From Balneola vulgaris DSM 17893 (lineage in GTDB: Bacteria > Bacteroidota > Rhodothermia > Balneolales > Balneolaceae), in NCBI RefSeq assembly GCF_000375465.1, contig NZ_AQXH01000001.1, positions 310,130 through 374,129 of the forward strand: a stretch of DNA of 64,000 bases, read 5' to 3'. Positions within the stretch are counted from its first letter, which is position 1. Each line of letters starts with the position of its first letter. A model generated the notes under the pieces. The model was not told where the DNA came from and did not search any database. It saw nothing but the letters and a program-made list of their open reading frames with translations. The translations under genes were made by a program, and so were the position numbers. Shown here one piece after another: positions 36,907 to 45,007 of this stretch.

Positions 36907-36935
36907 AAAAGAGAAGCCGTTTAAGCTTCTCTTTT
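36907..36935. terminator. Bidirectional terminator between the convergent iron-transport genes
   Basis: 11-bp stem AAAAGAGAAGC (36907-36917) / GCTTCTCTTTT (36925-36935) with a 7-nt loop; A-tract before it on + and T-tract within it on + give termination in both directions. Confidence 0.85.
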
Positions 36936-36957
36936 GCAATAGGTTATTAAAAGTGGT

Positions 36958-37977
36958 TTACTGCCAACCAGCTCTATCCATAATTCGAATAGCTTCTGGG
37001 TTATTACGCCCTAAAGCAGAAACATTAACAGCATCACTTTTATAGCTACCAAAGCTCTCCAGTGTACTGTTGATGTTTGCATTGTCATTAATTGGGTATT
37101 CATTGTTACCAACAGTTAAGTACTCTTGTGCTTTTTCATTGGTCATGTACTCTACAAATTTAACAGCAGCATCACGATTAGGAGCATTTTCAAGCACACC
37201 TACAACACTGATGTTTACGTGAGCTCCACGGCCATTCTCACCTTGGTTAGGAAACACAAACTGTAAGCTTTCAGCAATAGCCTTATCATCTTCATCATTA
37301 CCTTGAAGCATCATAGCAAAGTAATAGTGATTTACTACGGCTACATCACATACACCTGCTGCAACCGCTCTAATTTGATCACGATCTCCACCCTGAGGAT
37401 TTCTAGCCATATTTTCAACAAGGCCTTTCGCCCATTCTTCCGTTGCTTCAGCACCAATGGTTTCAACTAAAGATGCTACTAAAGATTGGTTGTAAATATT
37501 ATTTGAAGAACGGATACATACTCGACCATTCCACTCTTCTGAAGCTAAGTCTTCGTAAGTAAGTGTTGATGGATCTTCTACTTTCTCAGGATTCACAACC
37601 ATCCCACGAATTCGTTTAGAGATCCCAAACCATAATCCATCTGGATGACGTAAAGCTGATGGAATTCTTTCTTCTAATACTTCAGATTCAACGGAAGCTA
37701 GAATGCCATTCTCTTCAGCTCTCCAAATTCTACCTGCATCAACGGTTACTAAGATGTCAGCTGGTGAGTTTATACCCTCACTCTTAATTCTTTCGATGAG
37801 TTCATCAGACCCACCTTCGATTAAGTTAATTTTGATACCAGTTTCAGCAGTAAAATCAGCATATAAATCCTGATCGGTATCATAGTGGCGAGCTGAATAA
37901 ATATTTAATTCTTTCGGGTTGTTACAAGCACTTATAACTAATAGAAGTGCGAAAAATGAAAACTGTAGAAATTTCAT
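36958..37977 (-). CDS. Iron(III) ABC transporter substrate-binding protein (FutA/FbpA-like)
   Basis: 339 residues. Lipoprotein signal (LLVISACN, Cys18). The mature part starts LNIYSARHYDTDQDLYADFTAETGIKI, the standard FutA/FbpA opening with the iron-ligand Tyr region, and continues with VCIRSSNNIYNQSLVASLV, AGVCDVAVVNHYYFAMML (paired Tyr residues that bind ferric iron) and YPINDNANI near the end. Delivers iron(III) to the permease on the other strand. Convergent arrangement with its permease is unusual for a transporter pair. Confidence 0.92.
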   Translation of the reverse strand: MKFLQFSFFALLLVISACNNPKELNIYSARHYDTDQDLYADFTAETGIKINLIEGGSDELIERIKSEGINSPADILVTVDAGRIWRAEENGILASVESEVLEERIPSALRHPDGLWFGISKRIRGMVVNPEKVEDPSTLTYEDLASEEWNGRVCIRSSNNIYNQSLVASLVETIGAEATEEWAKGLVENMARNPQGGDRDQIRAVAAGVCDVAVVNHYYFAMMLQGNDEDDKAIAESLQFVFPNQGENGRGAHVNISVVGVLENAPNRDAAVKFVEYMTNEKAQEYLTVGNNEYPINDNANINSTLESFGSYKSDAVNVSALGRNNPEAIRIMDRAGWQ

Positions 37978-38061
37978 GATTTTTAGTTTGGTGATATAGT
38001 TAATTCGGCACCAAAATAAGGCTTATATAGAAATAATCTAAATAAAGATTGTAAAGTATTT

Positions 38062-38403
38062 TTACGATTTATGGTCTTTAGAGTAATTTGCAGGGTCTAA
38101 CATTCTCAAAGTCTCCCATCGGTACATTCCGCTATTGTGGCCATCGGCCCAAGTAATTTGAATGGCATGGTTCCCAACTTGCTGAATGTCTTTGATATCA
38201 ATTTTAGACGGATGTTTTTCAAAAAAGGCCTCTGGATTGAATTCACTCATGTGAGCATGTCCTCCTCGACACATTACACAAGGACAATTTTGGCGTAATC
38301 CAAACAATGGGTAACTTGATTTTAGCCCATCACTCCATTCAATTTCGAGAACTTGGTCATTGTTACTAACTTCGATACCTGTTGGAAAAATGGATTCATT
38401 CAT
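38062..38403 (-). CDS. DUF971 (gamma-butyrobetaine hydroxylase N-terminal-like) protein
   Basis: 113 residues from ATG 38403; a TTG 21 nt further upstream (38424) is in frame but less likely. Landmarks: LEIEWSDGLKSSYPLFGLRQNCPCVMCRGGH, which carries the cysteine-rich zinc-type Cx1CxxC cluster, and IQITWADGHNSGMYRWETLRML. DUF971 proteins are free-standing versions of the N-terminal domain of gamma-butyrobetaine hydroxylase, and some occur beside iron-sulfur and molybdenum cofactor genes. Divergent from the next gene with only about 30 nt between the starts. Confidence 0.85.
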   Translation of the reverse strand: MNESIFPTGIEVSNNDQVLEIEWSDGLKSSYPLFGLRQNCPCVMCRGGHAHMSEFNPEAFFEKHPSKIDIKDIQQVGNHAIQITWADGHNSGMYRWETLRMLDPANYSKDHKS

Positions 38404-38433
38404 AATGCTATAATTTTTGTTCAAACTTAAGAA

Positions 38434-39117
38434 ATGATCTGGATTATTATCTCTAGTGTTTTAGTGTTTATACTTAGTATTTGGATAGGTAAAAAACGTC
38501 CTATTAAGTTATATCAAATTACAGCGCGTGGCTTCTTTCTCTTTATTATTGGAGCGAGTTTTACACTACTAATAATGAGAATAGTAAATGATTTAGGGTT
38601 CATTTCTGATCATCTAGCTGCGGCTATTCTGACCAACACCTATAGCTGTATTGGTGGGATATTATTTGGTGCGGCTTATGACATCTATTCACTAAAGCAA
38701 AAAGCTGGAAAACTAGAGTATTCAAATAAGAACTTAGTCACCGATATAATACCTTCCCTACTCGCTGTTACTTTACTTATTCTGTCATTTGCACGTACTG
38801 GTATTTTTAACGAATTACCCATCACTCCTATTCGTGTATCCTCTGCAATATCGATTCTTTCTTTGGGAGTATTAATTATCACATTGAGTGTAGTACCTGA
38901 ATTCAAAAAGAAAGGAATTGTGATTATAGATCAGATGATTGAATGGAAAGCCTTAACGAGTTATAAATGGGTATCAGAAGAAACCATTGAAATAGAATAT
39001 GAAATGAATGATACTATCAAGGTATATCAAACTATTATCCCAACATCCGATCAAGTTCGCGTGGAAAAGTTATTGAATGGAAAAATGATGGAGAAACTTG
39101 AAACAGAGGATGACTAA
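38434..39117 (+). CDS. Hypothetical membrane protein
   Basis: 227 residues. Four or five membrane segments in the first 150 residues (IIISSVLVFILSIWIG; FFLFIIGASFTLLIMRIV; IIPSLLAVTLLILSFA; ISILSLGVLIITLSVV), then a soluble C-terminus of about 75 residues (WKALTSYKWVSEETIEIEYEM), a layout seen in DUF5673-like proteins. No confident family. Start is 31 nt from the divergent DUF971 start. Confidence 0.75.
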   Translation: MIWIIISSVLVFILSIWIGKKRPIKLYQITARGFFLFIIGASFTLLIMRIVNDLGFISDHLAAAILTNTYSCIGGILFGAAYDIYSLKQKAGKLEYSNKNLVTDIIPSLLAVTLLILSFARTGIFNELPITPIRVSSAISILSLGVLIITLSVVPEFKKKGIVIIDQMIEWKALTSYKWVSEETIEIEYEMNDTIKVYQTIIPTSDQVRVEKLLNGKMMEKLETEDD

Positions 39118-39168
39118 GTAGCATTAGTGTGTGTATATTCCCTGAAGAACTCTAAATAAATACAAGTT

Positions 39169-39657
39169 ATGGCTTCATTCGACATCGTTAACGAAATAAA
39201 CCAACAAGAAGTAGATAATGCTATCAACAATACCGTTAAAGAGATCAGTACTCGCTACGATTTTAGAGGATTACATACTGAAGTAACCTTTCATAGCAAA
39301 GAGAATAGAGTTCATATTGTAGCAGCCGAAAGTATGAAGATGAAAGCTGTACAAGAGATGCTGATTAAAAACTTTATCAAACGAGGCATTGATTCAAAAG
39401 TACTTGAGTTTGGTACTGAAGAAGGTACTTCTCAAGGATATTTAAAGATGGATGCCACTCTCAAAGAAGGAATTGATAGAGAAACGGCAAAAAAAATCGT
39501 TAAAGAGATTAAAGCTACAAAGCTTAAAGTTCAGCCTCAGATTCAAGACGATCAAGTACGAGTGACGGGGAAAAAAATTGATGACCTTCAAGAAATCATA
39601 CGACTAATGAAGTCCAAAGATTTTGGAGTCCCTCTTCAATTCACCAATATGAAATAA
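39169..39657 (+). CDS. yajQ: YajQ-family nucleotide-binding protein
   Basis: 162 residues. The start MASFDIVNEINQQEVDNAINNTVKEISTRYDFRG is the YajQ signature, followed by GIDRETAKKIVKEIKATKLKVQPQIQDDQVRVTGKKIDDLQEI and the ending KDFGVPLQFTNMK. YajQ proteins bind nucleotides, and in some bacteria c-di-GMP, to act as effectors. That is of interest because a c-di-GMP-linked system is encoded elsewhere in this window, but no direct link is shown. Confidence 0.95.
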   Translation: MASFDIVNEINQQEVDNAINNTVKEISTRYDFRGLHTEVTFHSKENRVHIVAAESMKMKAVQEMLIKNFIKRGIDSKVLEFGTEEGTSQGYLKMDATLKEGIDRETAKKIVKEIKATKLKVQPQIQDDQVRVTGKKIDDLQEIIRLMKSKDFGVPLQFTNMK

Positions 39658-39664
39658 TGATTAT

Positions 39665-39688
39665 AAAAGGAGCTAATGCTCCTTTTTT
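39665..39688. terminator. Terminator between yajQ and the convergent CoA-binding gene
   Basis: 9-bp stem AAAAGGAGC (39665-39673) / GCTCCTTTT (39678-39686), loop TAAT, followed by T to 39688 on + and preceded by A-rich bases on the other strand. Confidence 0.85.
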
Positions 39689-40109
39689 AGTTTCTTTCCC
39701 TCTCTACCATTATGCATTTGTTAGGGATGTAGGGTATATTTGCTTCTTCCGCAATTTCCTCCGCTTCAGGGGATGAAACATCCATCTGAGTCCACACAAC
39801 AGGGTTTTGACCTGTTTTTGCGTTCCACTCTTTAACTTCATCCATTACAGATGCCGTATGTTCGGATGACCTAAACACATTAATAATGTCTATTTGAACA
39901 TCAGATGGGATGTCTTTTAAAGAACGATAGCATTTAGTCCCAATCATCTCATCATGTCCTGGGTTAACCGGTATCACTTCGTATCCCCTTTCTTGCATAA
40001 ACTTAGCTATGTAATTACTTGTTCGGTAAGGATTGGCTGAGCATCCAATTACAGCAATAGTTTTAGAATTATTAAGAACCTCTTTGATAGGTGGAATAGT
40101 TAAAGGCAT
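39687..40109 (-). CDS. CoA-binding protein (YccU-like)
   Basis: 140 residues, a single Rossmann-type CoA-binding domain: TIAVIGCSANPYRTSNYIAKFMQERGYEVIPVNPG at 15-49, then DVQIDIINVFRSSEHTASVMDEV and a C-terminal NIPYIPNKCIMVERER. Such small free-standing domains resemble the N-terminal part of succinyl-CoA synthetase alpha; their role is unknown. Confidence 0.92.
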   Translation of the reverse strand: MPLTIPPIKEVLNNSKTIAVIGCSANPYRTSNYIAKFMQERGYEVIPVNPGHDEMIGTKCYRSLKDIPSDVQIDIINVFRSSEHTASVMDEVKEWNAKTGQNPVVWTQMDVSSPEAEEIAEEANIPYIPNKCIMVERERN

Positions 40110-40208
40110 GCCCTAGATGATTAATGATTAGAGTTTCAAATATTGTATGATACTTTCCTTATCTTAAAGGTCTTAATCAATATTATAATTCCAAAAGAAA
40201 GAAACGTT

Positions 40209-40637
40209 TTGTCAAAAATTAAAAGCGGCGACACCGTAAAAGTTCATTACACTGGTCAATTAAACGACGGATCAGTATTTGATTCTTCTTTACAGAGAGA
40301 ACCTTTAGAATTTACTATGGGCTCAGGACAATTGATTCCAGGCTTTGAAAAAGCTATTGAAGGATTAGAAGTGGGCGATTCAACAACTGCAAATATTCCT
40401 GCAGCTGAAGCTTACGGCGAGCCAAATCCACAAATGATTGTTGAAGTTACTGCAGATCAGTTACCAGCTGAAATGGAGCCACAAGTGGGCATGCAGCTTC
40501 AACTAAACCAACCTGATGGACAGGCTATTCCTGTACAAATTACTGGTATTGAAGACGATAAAGTAACTTTGGATGCGAACCATCCATTAGCAGGTCAAGA
40601 TCTTACTTTTCAAATTGAAGTAGTAGAGATTGTATAA
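40209..40637 (+). CDS. FKBP-type peptidyl-prolyl isomerase (SlyD/SlpA-like)
   Basis: 142 residues from the TTG at 40209, giving MSKIKSGDTVKVHYTG, the usual start of this family; the longer in-frame start at 40143 would add an odd hydrophobic tail, and an A/G-rich AAAGAAAGAAA lies just ahead of the TTG. Landmarks: GDTVKVHYTGQLNDGSVFDSS, GSGQLIPGFEKAIEGLEVGDS, AAEAYGEPNPQMIVEV (the flap insert), VTLDANHPLAGQDLTFQIEVVEI. Folding helper in the cytoplasm. Confidence 0.9.
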   Translation: MSKIKSGDTVKVHYTGQLNDGSVFDSSLQREPLEFTMGSGQLIPGFEKAIEGLEVGDSTTANIPAAEAYGEPNPQMIVEVTADQLPAEMEPQVGMQLQLNQPDGQAIPVQITGIEDDKVTLDANHPLAGQDLTFQIEVVEIV

Positions 40638-40658
40638 TCCTGTTTTAAATCGATTACT

Positions 40659-40695
40659 CAGGCTACATCATTTATTTGTTGTAGCCTGTTTTTTT
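40659..40695 (+). terminator. Rho-independent terminator after the FKBP gene
   Basis: 9-bp stem CAGGCTACA (40659-40667) / TGTAGCCTG (40680-40688), then seven T. Confidence 0.9.
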
Positions 40696-40714
40696 ATACT
40701 ATACTCAATTTACT

Positions 40715-41857
40715 ATGGCCGACTTTCATAAACCCTCCACTATTTCTATCACTTGCCCTAAAATGATCTCTCCTTTCCTTAAGAAAGAAGTAGAGGATTT
40801 AGGTTTTACCGTTCAACATCAACGCTATGCTGGTGTTGAGTTAAAGGGAAGTTTGCATGATTGTATGAAGCTTAACCTGTGCTTAAGTACTGCACATCGA
40901 GTTCACTATTTGCTAAAAACATTCACAGCAAATAATGCCGACGAACTACATAAAGAACTCGTTACTATTCCATGGGAAGATTATATAGATAAGCATGGAT
41001 ATGTGAGTATTACTTCGTTTATCAAAAATAAGACCATCAATAACACCCAGTTTGCCAATTTAAAGGTAAAAGATGCCATTGTAGATCGAATCCGTGAAAA
41101 AACAGGAAGTAGACCCGATTCTGGTTCAGATTTAAATAAAACAGTAGTGTTCTTATTCTGGAAAGGAACAGAAGCTAGTATATATTTAGATACCTCTGGT
41201 GAATCGATATCAAGGAGAGGATATAGAGTTAGAAATCATACTGCACCTATGCAAGAAACCTTAGCCTCTACCATTATTCAGGCAAGTAAATGGAAAGTAG
41301 GTCAACATTTTATAAACCCTATGTGTGGTAGTGGTACCCTTGCTATTGAGGCAGCTTTAATGGCGCTTGGAAGACCCGCAGGTTTATTACGCCCAAACTA
41401 TGGAATCAAACATATTCTTGGCTTTGATGTTGGAGAATGGAACAGCTTACGTTCAGACTTAAAGCATAGCGCGAATAAAGATTTTAAAGGAAAAATTATT
41501 GCTACCGATATTGATAATAGAGCAATAAAAGCAGCTCAGAAAAACGCTCAAACTGCCGGTGTTGATCACCTAATTGAATTTCACCGTTGTGACTTTCAAG
41601 ATACCCCTATTCCCGAAGGTGATGGTGTGGTAGTGTTTAATCCACCTTATGGGGAACGTATTGGTCATGATCAAGAACTTTATGATCTATACAAAACTAT
41701 TGGTGATTTCTTTAAGCAAGAATGTTCTGGTAAATGGGGATATGTTTTCACTGGTAATTTCGACCTTGCCAAGAAAGTGGGGCTTAGAACAAGTCAACGT
41801 ATTGAACTATATAACTCTACAATCGAGTGCCGATTGTTGGAGTATGAGCTTTACTAA
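40715..41857 (+). CDS. Class I SAM-dependent RNA methyltransferase (THUMP + RlmL/UPF0020 domain)
   Basis: 380 residues. Residues about 55-160 hold a THUMP-type RNA-binding domain (DELHKELVTIPWEDYIDKHGYVSI; LNKTVVFLFW). The catalytic half has the SAM motif FINPMCGSGTLAIEAALMALGRP at about 194-216 and the active-site motif VVFNPPYGERIG (N-P-P-Y). This layout equals the m2G2445-forming N-terminal half of RlmL and the free-standing UPF0020 enzymes of Firmicutes and Bacteroidota. Target is probably 23S rRNA, inferred from family. Confidence 0.93.
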   Translation: MADFHKPSTISITCPKMISPFLKKEVEDLGFTVQHQRYAGVELKGSLHDCMKLNLCLSTAHRVHYLLKTFTANNADELHKELVTIPWEDYIDKHGYVSITSFIKNKTINNTQFANLKVKDAIVDRIREKTGSRPDSGSDLNKTVVFLFWKGTEASIYLDTSGESISRRGYRVRNHTAPMQETLASTIIQASKWKVGQHFINPMCGSGTLAIEAALMALGRPAGLLRPNYGIKHILGFDVGEWNSLRSDLKHSANKDFKGKIIATDIDNRAIKAAQKNAQTAGVDHLIEFHRCDFQDTPIPEGDGVVVFNPPYGERIGHDQELYDLYKTIGDFFKQECSGKWGYVFTGNFDLAKKVGLRTSQRIELYNSTIECRLLEYELY

Positions 41858-41866
41858 TTAGCCTCT

Positions 41867-41891
41867 CCATCAGTCGGTTCCCCGGTTGTGG
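41867..41891 (+). repeat. Degenerate REP-type element A0
   Basis: A diverged copy of the hairpin A repeat (CCATCAGTCGGTTCC...GTGG), ending at the same TTGATTTAGAAACTACC linker that precedes the intact copies, so it is a fusion of a broken hairpin and a linker. Its arms no longer pair well. Confidence 0.6.
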
Positions 41892-41910
41892 TTGATTTAG
41901 AAACTACCCA

Positions 41911-42027
41911 TCCATCTGTCGGTTCTCAAGCTGATGGAGTTCAATTGTGGGTACATTTTCAAGTTATAAAGAGCTCCATCCTTACTCAATTTCCATCACC
42001 CCGCCTTTTTAAAAGCGAAATGATGGA
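41911..42027 (+). repeat. REP-array module 1 (hairpins A1 and B1)
   Basis: Hairpin A1 (CCATCTGTCGG...GCTGATGG, 41912-41937) is followed by a 55-nt spacer with ACATTTTCAAGTTATAAA and then hairpin B1 (CCATCACCCCGCC TTTTTAAAA ...TGATGG, 41993-42026). The right arm of B1 has lost GG (AGCG for GGCGG). The RAYT stop codon begins 2 nt after B1. Confidence 0.85.
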
Positions 42028-42028
42028 C

Positions 42029-42646
42029 TCAACTATGCTTTGAAATTTTTTGATAATAAAACTCTGGAATAGTCTGTATAGACAGCTTTTGAAATTCTAA
42101 AAATGAACTTGGTATTTGAGCAAAACCATACATCAAGTCTTTATCACAAAGTTTCCCATTTCTTAACCCTGCGTAGTCTTTATAGGAGGAAAATTCCCAA
42201 TCTTCGTACTTAGAAACCAATCCTGCTCTAATTGGATTTTGATGAATGTATAGGAAACAATTCAGCAAATAATCATCATCTTTATTCATCTTATCATTCA
42301 GGGATTTGGCTTTAGTTCTTTTTCTGAACAAGGATCCTGATCTACCTCGTTTTCTATTGATTCGTTGAGTGTATGAACTTAATAAACTGCCAATACTCTT
42401 GTTCAGTGGGTTTAATTTTTTCGTTCTATCATTACAATCATACTCTGCTTCATAGTCATTATTAATCAATATGAGCCAATGAAAATGGTTAGGCATTAAA
42501 CACCATGCAATTATGGAACAATGAGGTAATAAAGCTGTTTTCATTTTCTGGAGGAATAATAAATAATCAGATTGATCAAAGAATATCTGTGTTCTGTTAT
42601 TTCCTTGATTATATACGTGATAGATATGACTTGGCAAGAATTGCAT
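42029..42646 (-). mobile_element. REP-associated tyrosine transposase (RAYT, HUH Y1 family)
   Basis: 205 residues. Landmarks: HIYHVYNQGNNRTQIFF start; HUH metal motif H54-F-H56 within MPNHFHWLI; catalytic Tyr92 in SYTQRINRKRGRSGSLFRKR; and LYIHQNPIRAGLVSKYEDWEFSSYKDY near the end, all family hallmarks. RAYTs are single-strand endonuclease/transposases tied to REP hairpins. Length is normal and the frame is intact. The gene sits between module 1 and module 2 of the surrounding hairpin array, replacing the linker that elsewhere joins B to the next A. Cleavage would act at the CCATC/GATGG feet of the hairpins, which is inferred from other RAYT systems. Confidence 0.93.
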
Positions 42647-42692
42647 TTAGTAATAACAGTTATTTGAATAGGAAATTCAAGCTTTTAACAAT

Positions 42693-43230
42693 CTACCTAT
42701 CCATCTGTCGGTACACCGGCTGATGGAGTTTAGTTAAGGAAACATTTTCAAGTTATAAAGTACTCTGGCTTTACTCAATTTCCATCACCCCGCCTAATTG
42801 CACTATATAAACTAACATCCCTTAAGTTTGATTTTATCCCCTGTATGTAAATTACCTAGGGCGGAATGATGGAGTGAGATTGATTTAGAAACTACCTATC
42901 CATCTGTCGGTACCCCGGCTGATGGAGTTCAATTGAGGAAACATTTTCAAGATTGAATGTGACTAGGCGTTGCTCAGAGTCCATCACCCCGCCTAATTGC
43001 ACTATATAAACTAACATCCCTTAAGTTTGATTTTATCCCCTGTATGTAAATTTACCCAGGGCGGAATGATGGAGTGAGATTGATTTAGAAACTACCTATC
43101 CATCTGTCGGTACCCCGGCTGATGGAGTTCAATTGAGGAAACATTTTCAAGTTATAAATTACTCTGGCTTTACTCTACTTCCATCACCCCGCCTTTTTAA
43201 AAGGCGGAATGATGGACTTAGATTGGTATT
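42693..43230 (+). repeat. REP-array modules 2, 3 and 4 (tandem, about 200-nt period)
   Basis: A hairpins CCATCTGTCGGTACCCCGG(C)TGATGG start at 42701, 42900 and 43100. Each is followed by ACATTTTCAAG and a B hairpin (CCATCACCCCGCC ... GGCGGAATGATGG): B2 42782-42872, B3 42981-43072, B4 43181-43216. In B2 and B3 the loop carries an extra roughly 64-nt segment (starting TAATTGCACTATATAAAC) absent from B1 and B4. Hairpin A pairs CCATC/GATGG at the foot and a GC-rich upper stem with a TACC loop. No gene lies in 42647-43302 other than this array; all copies point the same way. Confidence 0.9.
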
Positions 43231-43302
43231 AGAATCATTCTTTCAAATTTGATAAAGTGCTGTATATTCTTTTTTAAATTTTTAAGCACTAAGTATCTAA
43301 AA

Positions 43303-44874
43303 ATGAAAGCATTCTATCGAATATCACTGGGGATATTCTTTTTAACTGTTGCCTGTTCTGTACAACCATCTCAATCTAAATTTGATGATCTAAAATTAGA
43401 AGATGCTACAATTCAAGAACTTCATGATGGTTATAACAATGGCACATATACCGTAACAGATGTTGTTGAAGCTTACCTCCAGCGCATTGAGCAGTACGAT
43501 CAAAGCGGTCCAAAAATTAACTCGATCATAACCATTAATCCTGATGCTATTCATATTGCTAAATCATTAGATGAGCTATTACAAAATGGTGCAAATAAAG
43601 GACCACTTTTTGGAATTCCAGTGGTATTGAAAGATAACATCGATACCAAAGATAAGATGCCTAATACTGCCGGTGCACGTGTTATGGCGAAATCTATGCC
43701 CCTTCAAGACAGTTATATAGTTGAGAAGCTTCGAGAAAGTGGTGCTGTGATAATTGGTAAAGCTAATCTAAGTGAATGGGCCAATTTCCATAGTAATAAT
43801 TCTTCCTCTGGATGGAGTGGCTTAGGTGGGCAAACTCGCAACCCATATGATATTACACGCAATCCCTGCGGTTCAAGTGCTGGATCTGGTGCATCAGTTT
43901 CCGCTAACTTTACCATGTTAGCAATTGGGACTGAAACCAACGGCTCTATCACATGCCCTGCTTCAGCCAATGGTGTTGTAGGAATTAAACCAACAGTTGG
44001 ATTACTGAGTCGATCTGGAATTATACCTATCTCGGAAACTCAAGATACACCAGGTCCTATGGCAAGAACGGTTGCAGATGCAGCCATTATGCTGGGCACA
44101 ATGGTTGGTGTTGACAGTAGAGATAGCTATACCGACATAAGTGAAGGCATGTATCACACTGATTATACTCCTTTCCTAAAAACAGGTGCATTAAATGGAA
44201 AAAGACTCGGATTGTATAAACCTTCTTTGGGTAGTGATCATAAAACTGACACTTTAATGCATCAAACTATTCGTTTTTTAGAAGCACAAGGAGCCACCAT
44301 TGTTGAGATTGACAGAATTGGTAATGTATCAGGTCGAGATAGTTACAATGTTCTGCTATATGAATTCAAAGACGGTGTTAATAAGTATCTCGAATCGCTA
44401 GGTGAAAACGCACCTGTTGCTAACTTAGAGGAGATTATAGAAAAGACTTTGGCTGATTCAGTAGAAATGAAATTTGACCACGACATTCTAATTCAAGCAC
44501 AGAATAAAGGTGATTTAAACTCTGAAGAGTACATTAATGCTAGGGCTAATATGCTTAAAGCCTCTCGTGAAAATGGAATAGATAAAGTAATGGCCGAGCA
44601 TGATCTTGATGCCTTCATAGGGGTTACAGGTGGTCCAGCTTGGAAAATTGATCATACCAATGGTGATAACTTTGGGACATCATCTAGTTCCCCTGCAGCT
44701 CGCGCTGGCTACCCAAATATTACCGTACCAATGGGCTTTATTGATGGACTTCCAGTAGGTATATCATTCTTTGGTAAGGCATGGTCGGAGCCTCAACTTA
44801 TTGAAATCGCTTACTCTTTTGAACAAGCAACAAAAATACGAAAAGCTCCTTCATTTAAGCGCTCAGAGTTTTAA
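43303..44874 (+). CDS. Amidase-signature family hydrolase, lipoprotein
   Basis: 523 residues from ATG 43303 (a TTG 54 nt upstream is in frame but would precede the signal). Lipobox LTVACS, Cys18. The amidase Ser-cisSer-Lys triad is present: K in VVLKDNIDTKDK, cis-Ser and nucleophile Ser in the GSSAGSGASVSANFTMLAIGTETNGSI glycine/serine block. Typical of amidases that open C-N bonds of amides; substrate unknown. It follows the hairpin array by about 90 nt. Confidence 0.92.
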   Translation: MKAFYRISLGIFFLTVACSVQPSQSKFDDLKLEDATIQELHDGYNNGTYTVTDVVEAYLQRIEQYDQSGPKINSIITINPDAIHIAKSLDELLQNGANKGPLFGIPVVLKDNIDTKDKMPNTAGARVMAKSMPLQDSYIVEKLRESGAVIIGKANLSEWANFHSNNSSSGWSGLGGQTRNPYDITRNPCGSSAGSGASVSANFTMLAIGTETNGSITCPASANGVVGIKPTVGLLSRSGIIPISETQDTPGPMARTVADAAIMLGTMVGVDSRDSYTDISEGMYHTDYTPFLKTGALNGKRLGLYKPSLGSDHKTDTLMHQTIRFLEAQGATIVEIDRIGNVSGRDSYNVLLYEFKDGVNKYLESLGENAPVANLEEIIEKTLADSVEMKFDHDILIQAQNKGDLNSEEYINARANMLKASRENGIDKVMAEHDLDAFIGVTGGPAWKIDHTNGDNFGTSSSSPAARAGYPNITVPMGFIDGLPVGISFFGKAWSEPQLIEIAYSFEQATKIRKAPSFKRSEF

Positions 44875-44879
44875 CTTAT

Positions 44880-44898
44880 CCCCCGAACTTTTCGGGGG
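44880..44898. other. GC-rich 8-bp hairpin after the amidase gene
   Basis: CCCCCGAA / TTCGGGGG (44880-44898) with a CTT loop. No clear T-tract follows on +; a weak terminator candidate. Confidence 0.45.
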
Positions 44899-45007
44899 TC
44901 ATTCCGAAGATTTAAGAATTATGATGTACTAAGTCTGAAGTAAACCCGTTCAGTTTAAAAATTTATCTATAGACGTACATGCGTACGCGATTTATCCAAA
45001 ACTGGCA

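Noticed and set aside
40143-40208. N-terminal extension of the FKBP gene
   Set aside because: Hydrophobic tail MYDTFLILKVLINIII is not found in this cytoplasmic family; the TTG at 40209 gives the standard start.
42693-43230. Could the repeated units be a CRISPR array?
   Set aside because: Units are about 200 nt with inner hairpins, the 'spacers' are themselves repeated, there are only four copies, and a RAYT rather than cas genes is present.
43249-43302. TTG start of the amidase gene
   Set aside because: Would put 18 residues before the lipoprotein signal; the ATG at 43303 gives a normal lipobox distance.
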